Positions 43,891 through 56,606 of a stretch of DNA of 64,000 nucleotides are shown here, in pieces. A program made the translations under genes and the position numbers. The DNA comes from Maea johnstoni. Lineage: Eukaryota; Annelida; Polychaeta; Spionida; Magelonidae. Location of the stretch: assembly GCA_963942565.1 (NCBI GenBank), contig OZ012693.1:1371673-1435672 (forward strand), read 5' to 3'. The notes under the pieces are model-generated. The model was given only the letters and a program-made list of their open reading frames with translations. It had not been told where the DNA came from and made no database searches. Positions within the stretch are counted from its first letter, which is position 1, and each line of letters begins with the position of its first letter.

Positions 43891-43913
43891 TTACTTTCAT
43901 TGTGAAATAATGT

Positions 43914-44129
43914 TGTATACAGCTTTAATTTGGAGTGCTAAAAATTTCGCTTTACAGCCATGCTGGAGGGTATTTCTGTTACTTTAAAGTTGCGCATTCA
44001 AGCACTCTTAACTATATATCTATTACTATATGGATATTTTTTTTGAAGGATGTTATTTTGGCGCTATCATAGGGAGCGCAAAAATAGTGAAAGTTAAATG
44101 CCTGTAAAAAATAGCAGGTTTACAGTAAT
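43914..44129. mobile_element. ~215-bp TACTGTATA-ended MITE, copy 1
   Basis: Shares GTATACAGCTTTAA, GGAGTGCTAAAAA, GCTGGAGGGTATTT, GAAGGATGTTATTTTG and AATGCCTGTAAAAAATA with 58928-59140. It lies inside one copy of a local duplication (43790-43862 versus 43890-44200). Confidence 0.75.
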
Positions 44130-44143
44130 GACGCATGGCAGCC

Positions 44144-44350
44144 TTGACCCTTCCAATATTGAGGCTACTTTCGTCAATAGCACAGGAATGAGAAAATCTT
44201 TGAAAAACATCTAAACCCTGCCATGTTGGTATTCATTGGAAAGCTCTTGCTAAGTACTCTCAGATGAGTACCCATGTGCCAGGGTATCATTTTCAGGTTT
44301 TTGGATCATTTTGTAATGACCAAATTAGCCAACAGCAGCATAAGAGTTAA
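44144..44350 (+). mobile_element. TTAA MITE family 1
   Basis: Full length, right TTAA intact. Confidence 0.83.
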
Positions 44351-45149
44351 CAGGTGTTTTGATATATCTGCTAATCTCTGGTAGTGTAAAATCTATGGAA
44401 GTTAAACCATTTTACCTGGATAAATTATGCAATATGTTTATTAAAATATGGACAAGTATATAAAAGCAATATCTTAAAATGAATAGTAATAATAAATAAC
44501 ATCTTTTGATTTTTAGTATGTGAAACTGAAATCTATCTCTCTGGCCCAAATATTGACAACATTCCATTTTTGACAACAGCGTGTGTGTTGTGTCTATTAC
44601 ACAAAAGAATGTGGAGAACAATACAAGTGTTTTGAAGTCACCGTCTTTGTTTACTCATACTCATTCAGTATTCAGCCCACACGCCTGTTTATGTCTATAC
44701 TCTCCTATTACCTGAGACTCAAAACAACTGACTATTATTCTCTTGAGTTCAGATTTGTGTAATTTCATGCCTGTCGCAGTCAAAACCTCCTCACTATTTT
44801 GGCAATATTTCTCTAACAAAAGCCGTTATTAGAAGGTATTTGATGACCAGAACAACAATTTTTTAGGTGTGACTTTAAAGAGTATCATTAAATCACCTAC
44901 ACTTAATATAAGAGGAAAACCTAGAAATGATAATTTAAATTACAGGAAATATTGCCAGATGAAAAGACTAGAAATTAGTCTACATAATTATATGGTTATG
45001 AATCAAAGTCATTTGATGTATTATTATTCAATGAGTGGGCTCTAACTGGTAGTTGATTGGTTGAGGTTATCTCAGGTCCCGTCAAGGCTGAAGATATTAC
45101 TCCAGAAGTGGGGCATCAAACATAAGGAGGTAATAGACCCTAAAATACA

Positions 45150-45362
45150 GAGGTACACTGGTAAGGCTACCCTAGTCCAAAGCTCAAGGACGCAAAGATT
45201 TTCGAAAACCATTTAAACCGACCCTGTCATGTTGGTATTCATTGGGTAGCTCTCGCTAAGTACTCTCAGATGAGTACCCATGTGCCAGGGTTTAGGTCAT
45301 TTTTCAGGTTTTTTGCATCATTTTGTATTGGCCAAAATAGTCATCAGTAGCATAAGGGTTGA
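45150..45362 (+). mobile_element. TTAA MITE family 1
   Basis: Flanked by a ~65-bp direct duplication (45089-45155 and 45361-45424, sharing GACCCTAAAATACAGA). Confidence 0.78.
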
Positions 45363-45559
45363 TATATTACTTCAGAAGTGGGCCATCAGACACAAGGAGT
45401 CAGACCCTAAAATACAGAAGAACATTCTTGTCGCGGGAGAGAAAGGCAATGTGAATACTGTCGTATTTTCTGCCATATTGTGGCTAAATCATGACCAGCC
45501 AATTGTTAATAAAGGAGAAAACTAGAAAAATCAGAGAAAATGCCTATTTACAAGTCACT

Positions 45560-45830
45560 AGTAACTTTCTCACAAGCTCTAAGCTGTATAACAAATAAGA
45601 GAGTTATAGTTAGAGAGGGAGTACATGGTTACAGCAAGGACCATAATGAGTGGTCAGGGCTGCCATCTATACACAAAGAATGTCATTACTGTTTCAGCCT
45701 GGGAGACCACCCAGATACCTGTCTCACAAGCAAGTTTTACATCTAAACGAGTACTACATCTAAATAACTAGAATGCAGGAGCTTTGACTAATAACCTTAA
45801 CATCTTAAAAGCTATTCTCAATAATTAGGA
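45560..45830 (+). mobile_element. Decayed LINE fragment
   Basis: A Cys/His cluster CHYCFSLGDHPDTC (about 45657-45722) resembles a zinc knuckle of LINE ORF1. It is followed within about 40 bases by NAGALTNNLNILKAILNN and DIILV with two in-frame stops, the usual start of the LINE endonuclease (NARSL..K...L). Both pieces are short and broken. Confidence 0.5.
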
Positions 45831-46242
45831 CATCATATTAGTATATTATTATTATATTCTTCAAGCCTGTTCAAAGTCTGTTCACAAGCAGAAATATTTA
45901 ACCTTGGATAATGCCAACTTTGTATTTGTATTTGTATTTGTATGTTTATTGACTGCACAACTATGGTGCAAAATCACACGTTATACATTTCTCTTTCAAT
46001 CAGGATTTACAACATATCAACAAACATACAACTGAAACCAACAAATCCATATTTGATTACTAAGTGGGTAATTGCACTATACTTTGAGACGACATGTGTT
46101 CCAAATACTGAAAATGACATTGATCCTCATTCAATTTACATAAATCCAACACATCTATAAATATTATACAGTGATAAAGAGCCAAACTGTAAGTTAAATC
46201 TACAAAGTGTAGAGTTCATTGTATGGTATGAAAACAAGCCTC

Positions 46243-46585
46243 CAGGGCTCGACGCTAAGGGTGAACCTATGGCCCCAGGCCAGTAAAAATTCCCCAAAAC
46301 AGCTTCGGGCCAGTAAAAAAAGACCTCAACTGGTCCTACAGGGCCAGTAAACAATTGGAGACATTCTTGTTAAAAAGTTTTCCCCTGAGAATGTCCCCAT
46401 TTGTTTTTGAAATAACTGAAGATAAAATTTATAAAGATAAATGTTGTGGTGAATCTTATGCAATGTTCTTTCTTGTTATGTTAAAGAAAAAATGTAGGAC
46501 CAGTTAACATTTTGCAGGACCAGTAGATGCTAGGTGTGACTGGTCCTACAGGGCCAGTATCATTTTGAGTTAGCGTCGAGGCCTG
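46243..46585. mobile_element. hAT-type MITE (family B)
   Basis: 343 bp. Ends CAGGGCTCGACGCTAA and inverted CAGGCCTCGACGCTAACTC. Internal GGCCAGTAAA and CTGGTCCTACAGGGCCAGTA repeats. Flanked by GCCTC on both sides, which is shorter than the 8 bp expected for hAT. Confidence 0.8.
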
Positions 46586-46589
46586 GCCT

Positions 46590-48120
46590 CAAACAATAAC
46601 ACCCAGGCAAATATTTGGTTTAGTCTACTGCCAATAGATGGCAGCACTGCACTATTGTGCATGTTGGTCCAACTTCAGTAGAATCTTGTTTCAAAACATA
46701 TCTCCTCAACAACGATGTAAATAGAGTAAGGATGTTTTGGGTGCTACAGGCATGAATTTGATTGACATAAATGTTCAGTACTACATAAGAAACTGCAATG
46801 TTTCCAGAATGAAAGGATCCCTGGGGATTTAGTGGCAGTCACATAAATTTGAAATGACTTCCTCTAGAGATTTTTGTTGTTCTTTCATCTAAATGCAAAT
46901 ACATTTTCATTGTTATGCAAATCCTTAGTTATACTCTGAACACACAATTTAAGAATTCTTAGCTCAAAGGAGTTACATACTAATGAACAGTTTGGATGCA
47001 ATTGAAATATAACCTAATTGCCAGTATCTCTTGGGTTTTGAGCTCATGAAAGAAAACAAATGAATCAAAAACAAACAAGTCAGTAATTTAGAGGCAGTTA
47101 GAGCTGGACAAACTGAGGAACACTTATCAACATTCTCACATACTTGGAACAGAATTTTCTTTCCTGCAATCGTGAGGATACTTAGCCAGCATCTGGTGCT
47201 CAGTCATGTATAAGACCGCCAACTCAAGAAGGAAGTTTAGAAATAGTAGTTGAAATGATGAAGGTATGGAAAACGTATGAATGTAAAATTGTATTTATCA
47301 TCACTTCTTCTGCCATATGCTATATTGCGACTAGATGTAAGCACTAGTTGAAACCACAGTACTGGCAAACACCATCATTTAACTCTAAGTCACTGGTAAC
47401 TTTCTCACATTCCTTAGCTTAAATTCAAACCAATTCAGCGGTGAGAGAAAACAAAAGGAAATGAAGTCGCCTGAGTTTCAATGTAAGGTGCAACCACCAA
47501 CGTCTAAAATGCTCAACAATTCACCAAACAATTACTTTCCAAATCGTGTTAGTAATCACTTGTATTTGTAAACCTGGTTCATACTGTATACTAGCATTTG
47601 GATTTGGATCATGAGGTCTCAGGTTATTTAATTACCCTGATACATGTGTTATATCTAATCGACCTCAACCGCTCCAACTCCCAGAATTAACTTTGAAAAT
47701 AAACAATGTCAGGGAGATTTCCAGCAGAGGTCTCTGATGCCCTGGGCTCACTCTAGAGAGGGACATATGGAGTTATTTATAGGTCAATTAGGGCACCGCT
47801 GACTGGCAGAGGTTTTCCTGATAATCACCCACCCTGGATGAGAGACACCTGGAGGCAGACCCACAAACTAAACAATCTGATTTCGTAATATTCACATCTG
47901 TGTGGTCATGGTCAGATGAATATGAAATTTATTTATTTGATGGAGATATATAGCATGAGTTAATTTCTGTTCACCATTTCTTTTTTTTTCAGGAAAAGTT
48001 TTCACTAATGGGTGTTTTGGACATCACAGGCATGGTTGGGTTAGATGATGACAACTTTCTCTGCCCGGGACCACCAGCTGGGCAGAGGTCAAAGAATTTG
48101 CTCAAAGACGCTTCACACAT
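46590..48120. other. Intergenic or intronic spacer, nothing recognised
   Basis: 1.5 kb of AT-rich sequence between the SYT-like gene and the IPO gene. I see no open frame, repeat family or RNA gene in it. Confidence 0.5.
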
Positions 48121-48255
48121 TAACCCATTACATTAACCCCATACATACAGTGACCAAAACAAGCCTGACTTTTTCATGGACATATTTTTGAGTAACAGAA
48201 TAAATTTTCTTGCTAAAATTTGTCACTTTTCTTTAGTTTTGATTACAAACAACAT
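48121..48255. mobile_element. TTAA MITE family 2, half copy
   Basis: One end with a duplicated TTAACCCATTACATTAACCC; the other half is missing. Confidence 0.6.
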
Positions 48256-49163
48256 AAGGAGGTCAACCTCTTTGATAAGAAGACCAATTCAATCCCTATA
48301 AAGAAGTGCTGCCTCTGCCCCTGCCCCTCAGTCCCCCAGTAAACTACACTGACCAAGTCCATGTGCATGTACCTGAGCTGGCGCCACCCGGTGGGCAGAC
48401 TGTGAACTAGTCAGTTCCCCCTCCGATTTAATGGCCAGTGGTTCCATTTCAATAGCTCATTCCAAACCTACTACAAATACCATTTATTCAAGAAAAAAAA
48501 CTAATGAAAAAAATCTTTGGTTTGATAGTAGTGAAACTTAGGTAGAAAAAAGTTAATGCGCCTCTTATGTAAAACAATGTCTTCAAATGTCATTCGCAAT
48601 GCAATGGCCTGAGTTCGCGCATATAACAAGACTAGTCTCAGACTCTTAAGGGTGTGAAGTGGTTAATCAAAAACCTGAGAATCACATGGCAGCAGCGGAG
48701 AAAAACACAGGGAGCATCCTCAAGCACAGCTGCCGTCAGTGGAGAGATGTTTTCACTCCAATTCTTCACACATCATAAAAGTGTCTGCCGCAAACACGCA
48801 GCCTTGAGCAAAAATGAAGAGATGAGCTGTCATATACTTCTTGTAAAAATGTACAAACGATTACAAATTATCATGATTAAAACACTCAAGGACAAGGCGT
48901 ATATCATCTTGTAATATTATCATCTTTATCTAAAAAATCTGTTTCCATCACCAAAATAGTTAGAATGTTTTGAGGGTCTTAGTAGGGGTTGCGAGAGGCT
49001 AAAGAGAAAATGTGCAGGGCACGAAAAATGGAGGCACAGAGTTGTTCAAGAATAAAAATAGTCAAGTACTTCAAATATGGGGTTAAAATATGTTTAACCA
49101 GCTAGTGTCACAACAAACCTTTGAAACTGATAACACATTCTGCTTAAGCTTACTGAGTGGAGT

Positions 49164-49407
49164 TTGACCCACTCATGCTGGAGCACACAAAAAAGGACTT
49201 TAATACAATTTTGTTGATATCTTTCTGATCTATAATTTAAGCATCTTTAAGAAACCATTTGAAGACAATATTTCAGTCAGAAGTCATCCGACAACCTCAC
49301 TTTAACATACTGTGAAATCATGCTTCAATCCTAAGTTATTTTTCTCGAAGTACTAGAGATCCAGACGTAATTATATTTTAAGTGGAACTCTAGCATTGTT
49401 AGGTTAA
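49164..49407. mobile_element. TTAA MITE family 2
   Basis: TTGACCCACTCATGCTGGAG to CTCTAGCATTGTTAGGTTAA. Confidence 0.7.
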
Positions 49408-49829
49408 TCTTTATCATCACAAATAGGTGGAGGAAGAATAGCCATTACAAATATCAAACACTTGACCTGTGCATTCTTGGGGTGCCCCAGTAACTTGCTA
49501 AAAGTATGGAATGCTTTTCTAAATCCTGAGTTATCTACCTTTCCCCCAAACTGCTTTGGTCATCAAGCTATCAAGACAGGTATTTCAGGAATCAAAGGGT
49601 TAAGGCAAACCATTCGTACCTGTACGGCTGTAGTGCCTCAGAATGTCTGAGTATTAGGGTAACTTCACTCTGACAAAATCATATTTTGGAAAATATTTGG
49701 AGGAGATATGTTCACAAGATCTAAATCCACAAATGCCCTCCAAATAATTGGAGAACTTACATAAAATAGTTTCAATGGATTCATAGCTCCAGATGATACT
49801 TTTCAAGGGGAACTTTCAGTCTGAGTGGA

Positions 49830-50045
49830 TTAACCCATTATGCCTGTAGCCACTAATAATTACCTGACAATTTTGGCAATAACTTTTTGACAAAACAAAA
49901 TTTCGTAAAAATATTTAATGGAAAATCATCATCAGAATACAATCAACAACTCTCCTTCAAATATTTTATGAATTCAAGTTTAATTCTGAAGTTTTTTACA
50001 AAAGTACCATAGGTGCAGACGCTAATAACGTCATGAATGGGTTAA
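49830..50045. mobile_element. TTAA MITE family 2, both TTAA intact
   Basis: TTAACCCATTATGCCTGTAG and inverted TTAACCCATTCATGACGTTA. Confidence 0.85.
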
Positions 50046-50237
50046 AATAACCAATACATCAATGCACTGATCTGTTGCGCCACAGCATCTTGGGCTGTAG
50101 GCTCGAGAAGACACATCATCCTCGAAAACTTTGTTCACATGAAACCACCGAGAAAACTACAGACTTCAAACTAGGTCAGCCGCGGAGTGACCTAGTTAAA
50201 GATAAAAGAGATGCATCTTGGATATGTGCATCCCACC

Positions 50238-50500
50238 GTGAAATATATATCCTTTCAATACATACACTAAACCACCACATACTTAAAAGGTAGTGAATGA
50301 AGACTGCTTTCACCCATTCATCCACTGTAAAATACATATCCTTTCAATACATATACCGTACTAAACCTCCACATACTTATAAGGTAGTGAATGAAGACTG
50401 CTTTCACCCATTCATCCACTGTAAAATACATATCCTTTCAATACATATACCAAACCTCCAGATACTGGTGAATGACTACTGCTTTCAACTATTCATTCTC
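50238..50500. repeat. 94-bp tandem repeat, 2.8 units
   Basis: Units start near 50238, 50327 and 50421 with GTAAAATACATATCCTTTCA and contain GAATGAAGACTGCTTTCACC. Confidence 0.9.
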
Positions 50501-51066
50501 AAGAGCTTGATAAAGGTCTTCTGCTCCTACAATTCTTCTGTCAATAACTCAGAAATAAAGAATGATATTACAAGTTATTTGAAGGAGAATTATTGGTGGT
50601 GTTCTGATGAGCATTTTATCTGAATATATTTTCCAAACAATGCTTTTGCCAGAAAGTTATTATTATATTTGCCGGGCTGTTTTTGGCCACTACTAGGTAT
50701 AGGTTCAACTACTCATCCCTAGTCGAGCCATTAACCAATGGTTGTTATTTAAATATGAGTTTGATTCTTTGTTACATGGAGTGCACCAAGGGTGGTCACC
50801 TTGATTAGCTAGAACCTTCTCACTGTGGCCACCTGCTGAGTATTTTTAAACCTAAATAAGCTCAGTTTTGCATTGGTATTTTGTAGGTTATAGATTTAAA
50901 AAAATTAATAAATGGTCTATAATATCTATAATAGGGAAAGGTTAATGTATCACAAAAGTAGCCCAAAACCTTAGGCCTAACTATTCTGGCTATCAATTTC
51001 AAAAGCAATATCTTTTTGTCAAAAGCTGAATTGGATACTAATTAAATGAGTGAAATGCCATGCATT

Positions 51067-51373
51067 TATCTTGACACTATTCATTAGTTAAACAAGATAA
51101 CCGATTCAACCTTGGAAAGTTCCTGTTCAAAGTATCTCCCTGATGCCAAGGATAAAACCATAGTGAATATATCTATCATAGATCCAGAAGACGATGATCA
51201 AGGTAAACTCTAGGCTTGAATCATCTTGACACTATTCATTAGATAAACAAGATAACCCATTCACACCATGGAAAGTGTCCTTGAGAAGTATATGTGTATC
51301 TTTCATACCAGGGACAAAACCTTAGGGTATACATCTATCACAGATCCAGGAGAGGATTATGAAGGACGGCTCT
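51067..51373. repeat. ~160-bp direct duplication
   Basis: Two copies sharing AAACAAGATAACC(G/C)ATTCA, GGAAAGT and TATCTATCA(T/C)AGATCCAG. Confidence 0.75.
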
Positions 51374-51378
51374 ATCGG

Positions 51379-51510
51379 CAGGGACTTAGTGAGGACCTGT
51401 CTTTTGGGACAGGCAGATTCCAATGAACCTCCTTCTTGGACAGGCAAAGATTTCTATGGAGAAATTGCCCTTTTGACACAATAGGCTATTACATCTAGTT
51501 GGAAAAAACG
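51379..51510. mobile_element. hAT-type MITE (family A), runs into the gap
   Basis: CAGGGACTTAGTGAGGACCT, then GTCTTTTGGGACAGGCAG, is the reverse-orientation end of the family. The rest is lost in the assembly gap. Confidence 0.8.
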
Positions 51511-51710
51511 NNNNNNNNNNNNNNNNNNNNNNNNNNNNNNNNNNNNNNNNNNNNNNNNNNNNNNNNNNNNNNNNNNNNNNNNNNNNNNNNNNNNNNNNNN
51601 NNNNNNNNNNNNNNNNNNNNNNNNNNNNNNNNNNNNNNNNNNNNNNNNNNNNNNNNNNNNNNNNNNNNNNNNNNNNNNNNNNNNNNNNNNNNNNNNNNNN
51701 NNNNNNNNNN
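51511..51710. other. Assembly gap (200 N)
   Basis: Exactly 200 N, probably a placeholder length. It interrupts a hAT-type MITE. Confidence 0.99.
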
Positions 51711-52579
51711 ACAAACTATGATGCATTGTCCGTAGAGCTTTCAAGATATTTTCTTTAAGTATCATTAGGACATAGGTTTTAAAATTTGTAATAGGTTAAT
51801 CTAATTAAGGCACTTTTGATTCGTTTTGAACATAATGGGTGGAAAGGGCCCTATATCAAATATATACATGAATTATCATTATTTATTATTAATCAGATCT
51901 TTATTGACATTATGCCTAACATTTTTTTAATCATTTTTGCGCACATTAGAGACTAAAACTTGCTGTGCCACAGCCCACAGAATTGTATTACTTGGATATC
52001 ATTTGCTCTAAAGACTGATCTTCGTATAGATCGGTAACTAAACACTAGTTCTAGGCTACCTCTAGGCCTCACAAAATAAGGTCTACTTATTGATAATTTA
52101 TTTCTGATATACAAACCTTCCTTTTCATTATTATATAACGTGTAACCTAAATATTTTCTCTAAATCTCCTATATGGAGCAATATTATACTATTATGTAAT
52201 ATGAATTTATAATTTATACTTTTGTAATATACTATGCATAGTATGCTTTTGTAATGTAAAATTACAGTCTATAAACATACATACATTGAGCATGCTGTCA
52301 AGGATTCGGCAAAGATGGATGGTGTTCTTACAGCAAAAAATTGAAAAAGATGACAACAAAATAGTTAAAATTAGGAGACAGGTTTATTTCACAAGCTTTG
52401 TCATACAATAACCTAAAAGGGGGCTTTCTTTTGTCACTTTGTACAGGTACAGTAGTAATTCATTAGACTTCTTAGAAGCATATAAGAAAAACAGATGCCT
52501 CAAGAAGCAGTTTCTGCTGCCACAATAAGAAATCGGCAATATTCACATTCAACTATCACCTTTATTAATAACCCTAATC

Positions 52580-52647
52580 ATAACAATGGCCTATTGTTTA
52601 CATAACAATGCCCATTGTTTACATAACAATGGCCTATTGTTTACAAC
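52580..52647. repeat. ~30-bp tandem repeat
   Basis: Three units of CATAACAATGGCCTATTGTT plus TA. Confidence 0.8.
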
Positions 52648-52923
52648 TTTTAGCCGTCGCCAAATCTACAAATACCTGACAACTAACAAGCAAATACCAA
52701 TTTACTAGAGAAGAGAACTGGTATCTGTGTCCATGAGGCCAGAAGACCCTTGTTGGTGTTCTTCAAGAACTCGTTTTGTTTTATTTCGTAATTGGAAAGG
52801 TAAAGCACAACCAGGAAATGCATATCAACCCAGTCATGCTCCGAGTGCAGGGCAAAAACAACAGTTTACAATACCTCTGTGTACAAATACATTTGAATAG
52901 GTCATCTTTTCAAATACATACAC

Positions 52924-53039
<116 letters not shown>

Positions 53040-53351
53040 TGTAAATACTGGTTCCTTCTATAGTTGCTTTCATGTAGAAGTCCAGACTTTATCTGGCAGT
53101 GTAATTGGCTGGTCTAAGTTCCTATGAGTCCACCTTAAGTCGGCTCTGTGTGACCACCTTAAGCAACCTACAGTTGCCCTATCCGTAATTGTAAATGTCA
53201 GTTCTGGTTGCTAATCCCTAGCCTCACGTTTATAGAGGTATGGATCTATCTTTTGTATTATGCTACTTTTTCTTTTTTCCCTACTTGTTCTTTTGTCGAT
53301 TATTATGATTTTTCATGTATTGTGTTTTTTGCGCTGATGCGCGGTCAATAA

Positions 53352-53768
<417 letters not shown>

Positions 53769-54379
53769 TATGCATGTGTGTATGTGAGTTCCATTAGAGG
53801 TGTTCCTTTTTTAAAAATCAATCTCCCTCAAATGCAATTAAAGCTACTGAATTTACCAAAATATAGAATATGAAGTTGCTTTTTTCACAAATGAAACATT
53901 GTGGCATTTTTTGAAGTATTCCGAGCATTGTCAAACTAACCAAGCACCCTGAGCATGAAAGAGTTGAACAGAATAGTTTCATACTACATAACAAGTATGG
54001 AATGCATGTTATAAGGAAATTGAATAGCACTTGAGCAAAATAATCAATGATTTCCCCATAAATGATCCTTGCGACGTTACAAATATGTGCGCTTAGAAAC
54101 AGAAGATCCAAAAATCAGAAGTGGAGAATGCGTAAAAAACATAGAGCACTGATCAACACACATTTTCTCCCAAGAACACTCACTTCCAGAGAATTGTTTC
54201 CTTGATCACTACAAGAAAGATAAGATATCTTCAGATCTCTAGGCATGAGAGTCATACCCAAAAGTCAGAGGAAACTTGGGGTCTGAGTGAGACAAAGCAA
54301 AAATGAAGTTCCAAAGATTCAAAAATAAATAAATGAAGAGTTGTTTGCTAAGAGTAGTTTCCAGTCAGACTAAGTGGGG

Positions 54380-54586
54380 TCAACCCTTTCAATGCTGAGG
54401 CTAATCTTCCCACAAGTGGGAAAGATTTTTGAAAAAATTCTAAGCCCTGTCATGTTGGTATTCATTGGTTTGCTCTTGCTGAGCACTCTCAGATGAGTAC
54501 CCATGTGCACGATTTTCGGCCATATTTCAGGGTTTTTTGCATTTTCTTGTGTTGGCCAAAATAGCCAACAGCAGCATTGGAGTTAT
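54380..54586 (+). mobile_element. TTAA MITE family 1
   Basis: Full length but diverged. Confidence 0.78.
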
Positions 54587-55633
54587 CATTTGTCCCCTTT
54601 GTATATAGCAGAGATTTTGGGAGGACATTCCTGTCATGCCATTGTTTCCTATCGGGACTAAAACTTGTGCCTTTCCAACCTTCCTCTGAACCTGATAAGA
54701 CCTAAATGTAGTCCTCGTGTGGTAAAACTATTGGGCAAATAATAAATAAAACCAACTCAATGCCCCGCCCCGCCCCATCTTGATAAACATTTCATCCTAT
54801 GTGGTTACCCTCGATGACACTCTTGAAAATAATCTGGTGCAAAAGAATCCAACATCAGAGTGTGCTTCAAAATAAGCTTTCAGATGTCACCTTTCAAATC
54901 AGACCACGAACAAACCTGTCCTCTTGCACACTCCTCAGTTATGACGGACACAAATGTTATTCACGTTTTTTAGTTTTAAAAAAGCTATAGGAAACAGGTT
55001 TGGTTCTTGGGCAACTTGCTGCTCAACTGCTTTTTTGTGGATGTATGTTCACATTTGAAATTACACGTATATAAAAATATTGTTTGATAGTAAGATTCAC
55101 TGTAAGAACACTCATATCACTTGCATTGGTCTCCTTACCACAAATCTTCACACTATCGTCCACAGAAAACTAGAACATGAGTTAAGGAGTCTTGAGTTCC
55201 CATGTTTCAAACCTCAGACACAGTTTTGATGAACTTTTTAACATATATCACACAGTTCTGAGATTTGAAATTGTCGCACATCTAATCTTACACAATGGTG
55301 AATCAAGTATTATAAGAGCAAAGATTGTAGCTAGTAATTCATCTGAGTTCTGATTGGCTAAAATTTTGATGCATTAAATTTCATGGATTCAACTTAAATA
55401 CAAGAAAAGATAACTTAAATAAAGAAAGCTGCTGTATACAAGAAATTCTATTTTTGTTGACAGAGAGGGAAGGGTATAGTGTAGTTAAAGGGATCCACAC
55501 ATCAAATTTCTGTGCATAGCATATCCCAGGTATTATCAATCTCACTTGACCTCACCAGCAGGCCTGTATATTTATTATCAGGGGGTCAATATTGTCTATA
55601 GTTGGTATTCCATGTAGTAGATTCTTGGGATTT

Positions 55634-55849
55634 ATTAGCCCTTCCAATGCTGAGGCCACTTTCACCCATAGCACAAGGATGCAAAGATATTTTTGAAAAC
55701 CATCTAAACCTAGTCCTATGGGTATTTATAGGATAGCTCTTGCGGAGTACTCTCAGATGAGTACCCATGTGCCAGGGTTTCATTCATTTCTATGTTTTTT
55801 TGCATCATTTTGTATCGGCAAAATTAGCCACCAGCAGCATAAGGGTTAA
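55634..55849 (+). mobile_element. TTAA MITE family 1
   Basis: Full length, right TTAA intact. Confidence 0.84.
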
Positions 55850-56050
55850 AAACAGGTCCGACAGTAGCATCCGCTTGACAGCATTAGCCTATAAGGTGCA
55901 GAGGGTCTGACAATCACATCGCCATATCCCTGTTATTGTCAGACTCTGGTGCTATTTTTTGACCAATTTGAAGTTGTAGTAAAATTCTCCTAGGCTCCCC
56001 AGCTTTGTAGTGTCTAGTCTAGCGCTATTTAAGAGTAGGACGCCCCGGTA

Positions 56051-56254
56051 TTAACCCTTCCAATGCTGAGACTACTTTCATCCAAATGCAAAGATTTTAG
56101 AAAACCATCTAAACGCTGTCATGTTGGTATTCATTGGAAAGCCCTCGCTGAGTACTCTCAGATGAGTACCCATCTGCCAGGGTTTCAGTCATTTTTCAGG
56201 TTTTTTGTATCATTTTGTTTTGGCCAAATTAGCCACCAGCAGCATAAGGGTTAA
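56051..56254 (+). mobile_element. TTAA MITE family 1, both TTAA intact
   Basis: The best-preserved copy, with TTAA at both ends. Lies about 110 bases beyond the IPO poly(A) signal. Confidence 0.88.
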
Positions 56255-56363
56255 GATGCTACAACTACTGAGTCCGCCAGAGCAACAAGAGCTATACAAG
56301 TTATGTACACATACAAATGGTCGACAAGTTCGCAGCCGACCACAGACTGATCACCTAAGAATT

Positions 56364-56369
56364 TTTATT
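56364..56369 (-). terminator. Likely IPO poly(A) signal
   Basis: AATAAA on the minus strand about 150 bases after the IPO stop, which would give a short 3-prime UTR ending before the MITE at 56051-56254. Confidence 0.5.
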
Positions 56370-56517
56370 ATCCATTACGAAGTTCTCGTTTGTAAAAAAT
56401 AGTATCGTCTTGTGCTGTCCAACAGAGTGCGTAGTAGTACAGGTTCCAGCCAGAAGGGGGAGCCACTGTCCACTGGGTATTTACATGCATCGTTTATCGA
56501 CACTGGCTCATTGTTTC

Positions 56518-56606
56518 TTATCCCTGGGCGCCTCCGAAGTTGAAAGTGGATGGGACCGAGGTCTGGTTGAAGATGTATCCGCCCTGCTGCTCTATGCGTT
56601 TAGAAT
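56518..56606 (-). CDS. IPO7/IPO8: IPO last coding exon
   Basis: Encodes [20 protein letters not shown], then FNFGGAQG and TAA. The intron before it is 4.36 kb. Confidence 0.95.
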
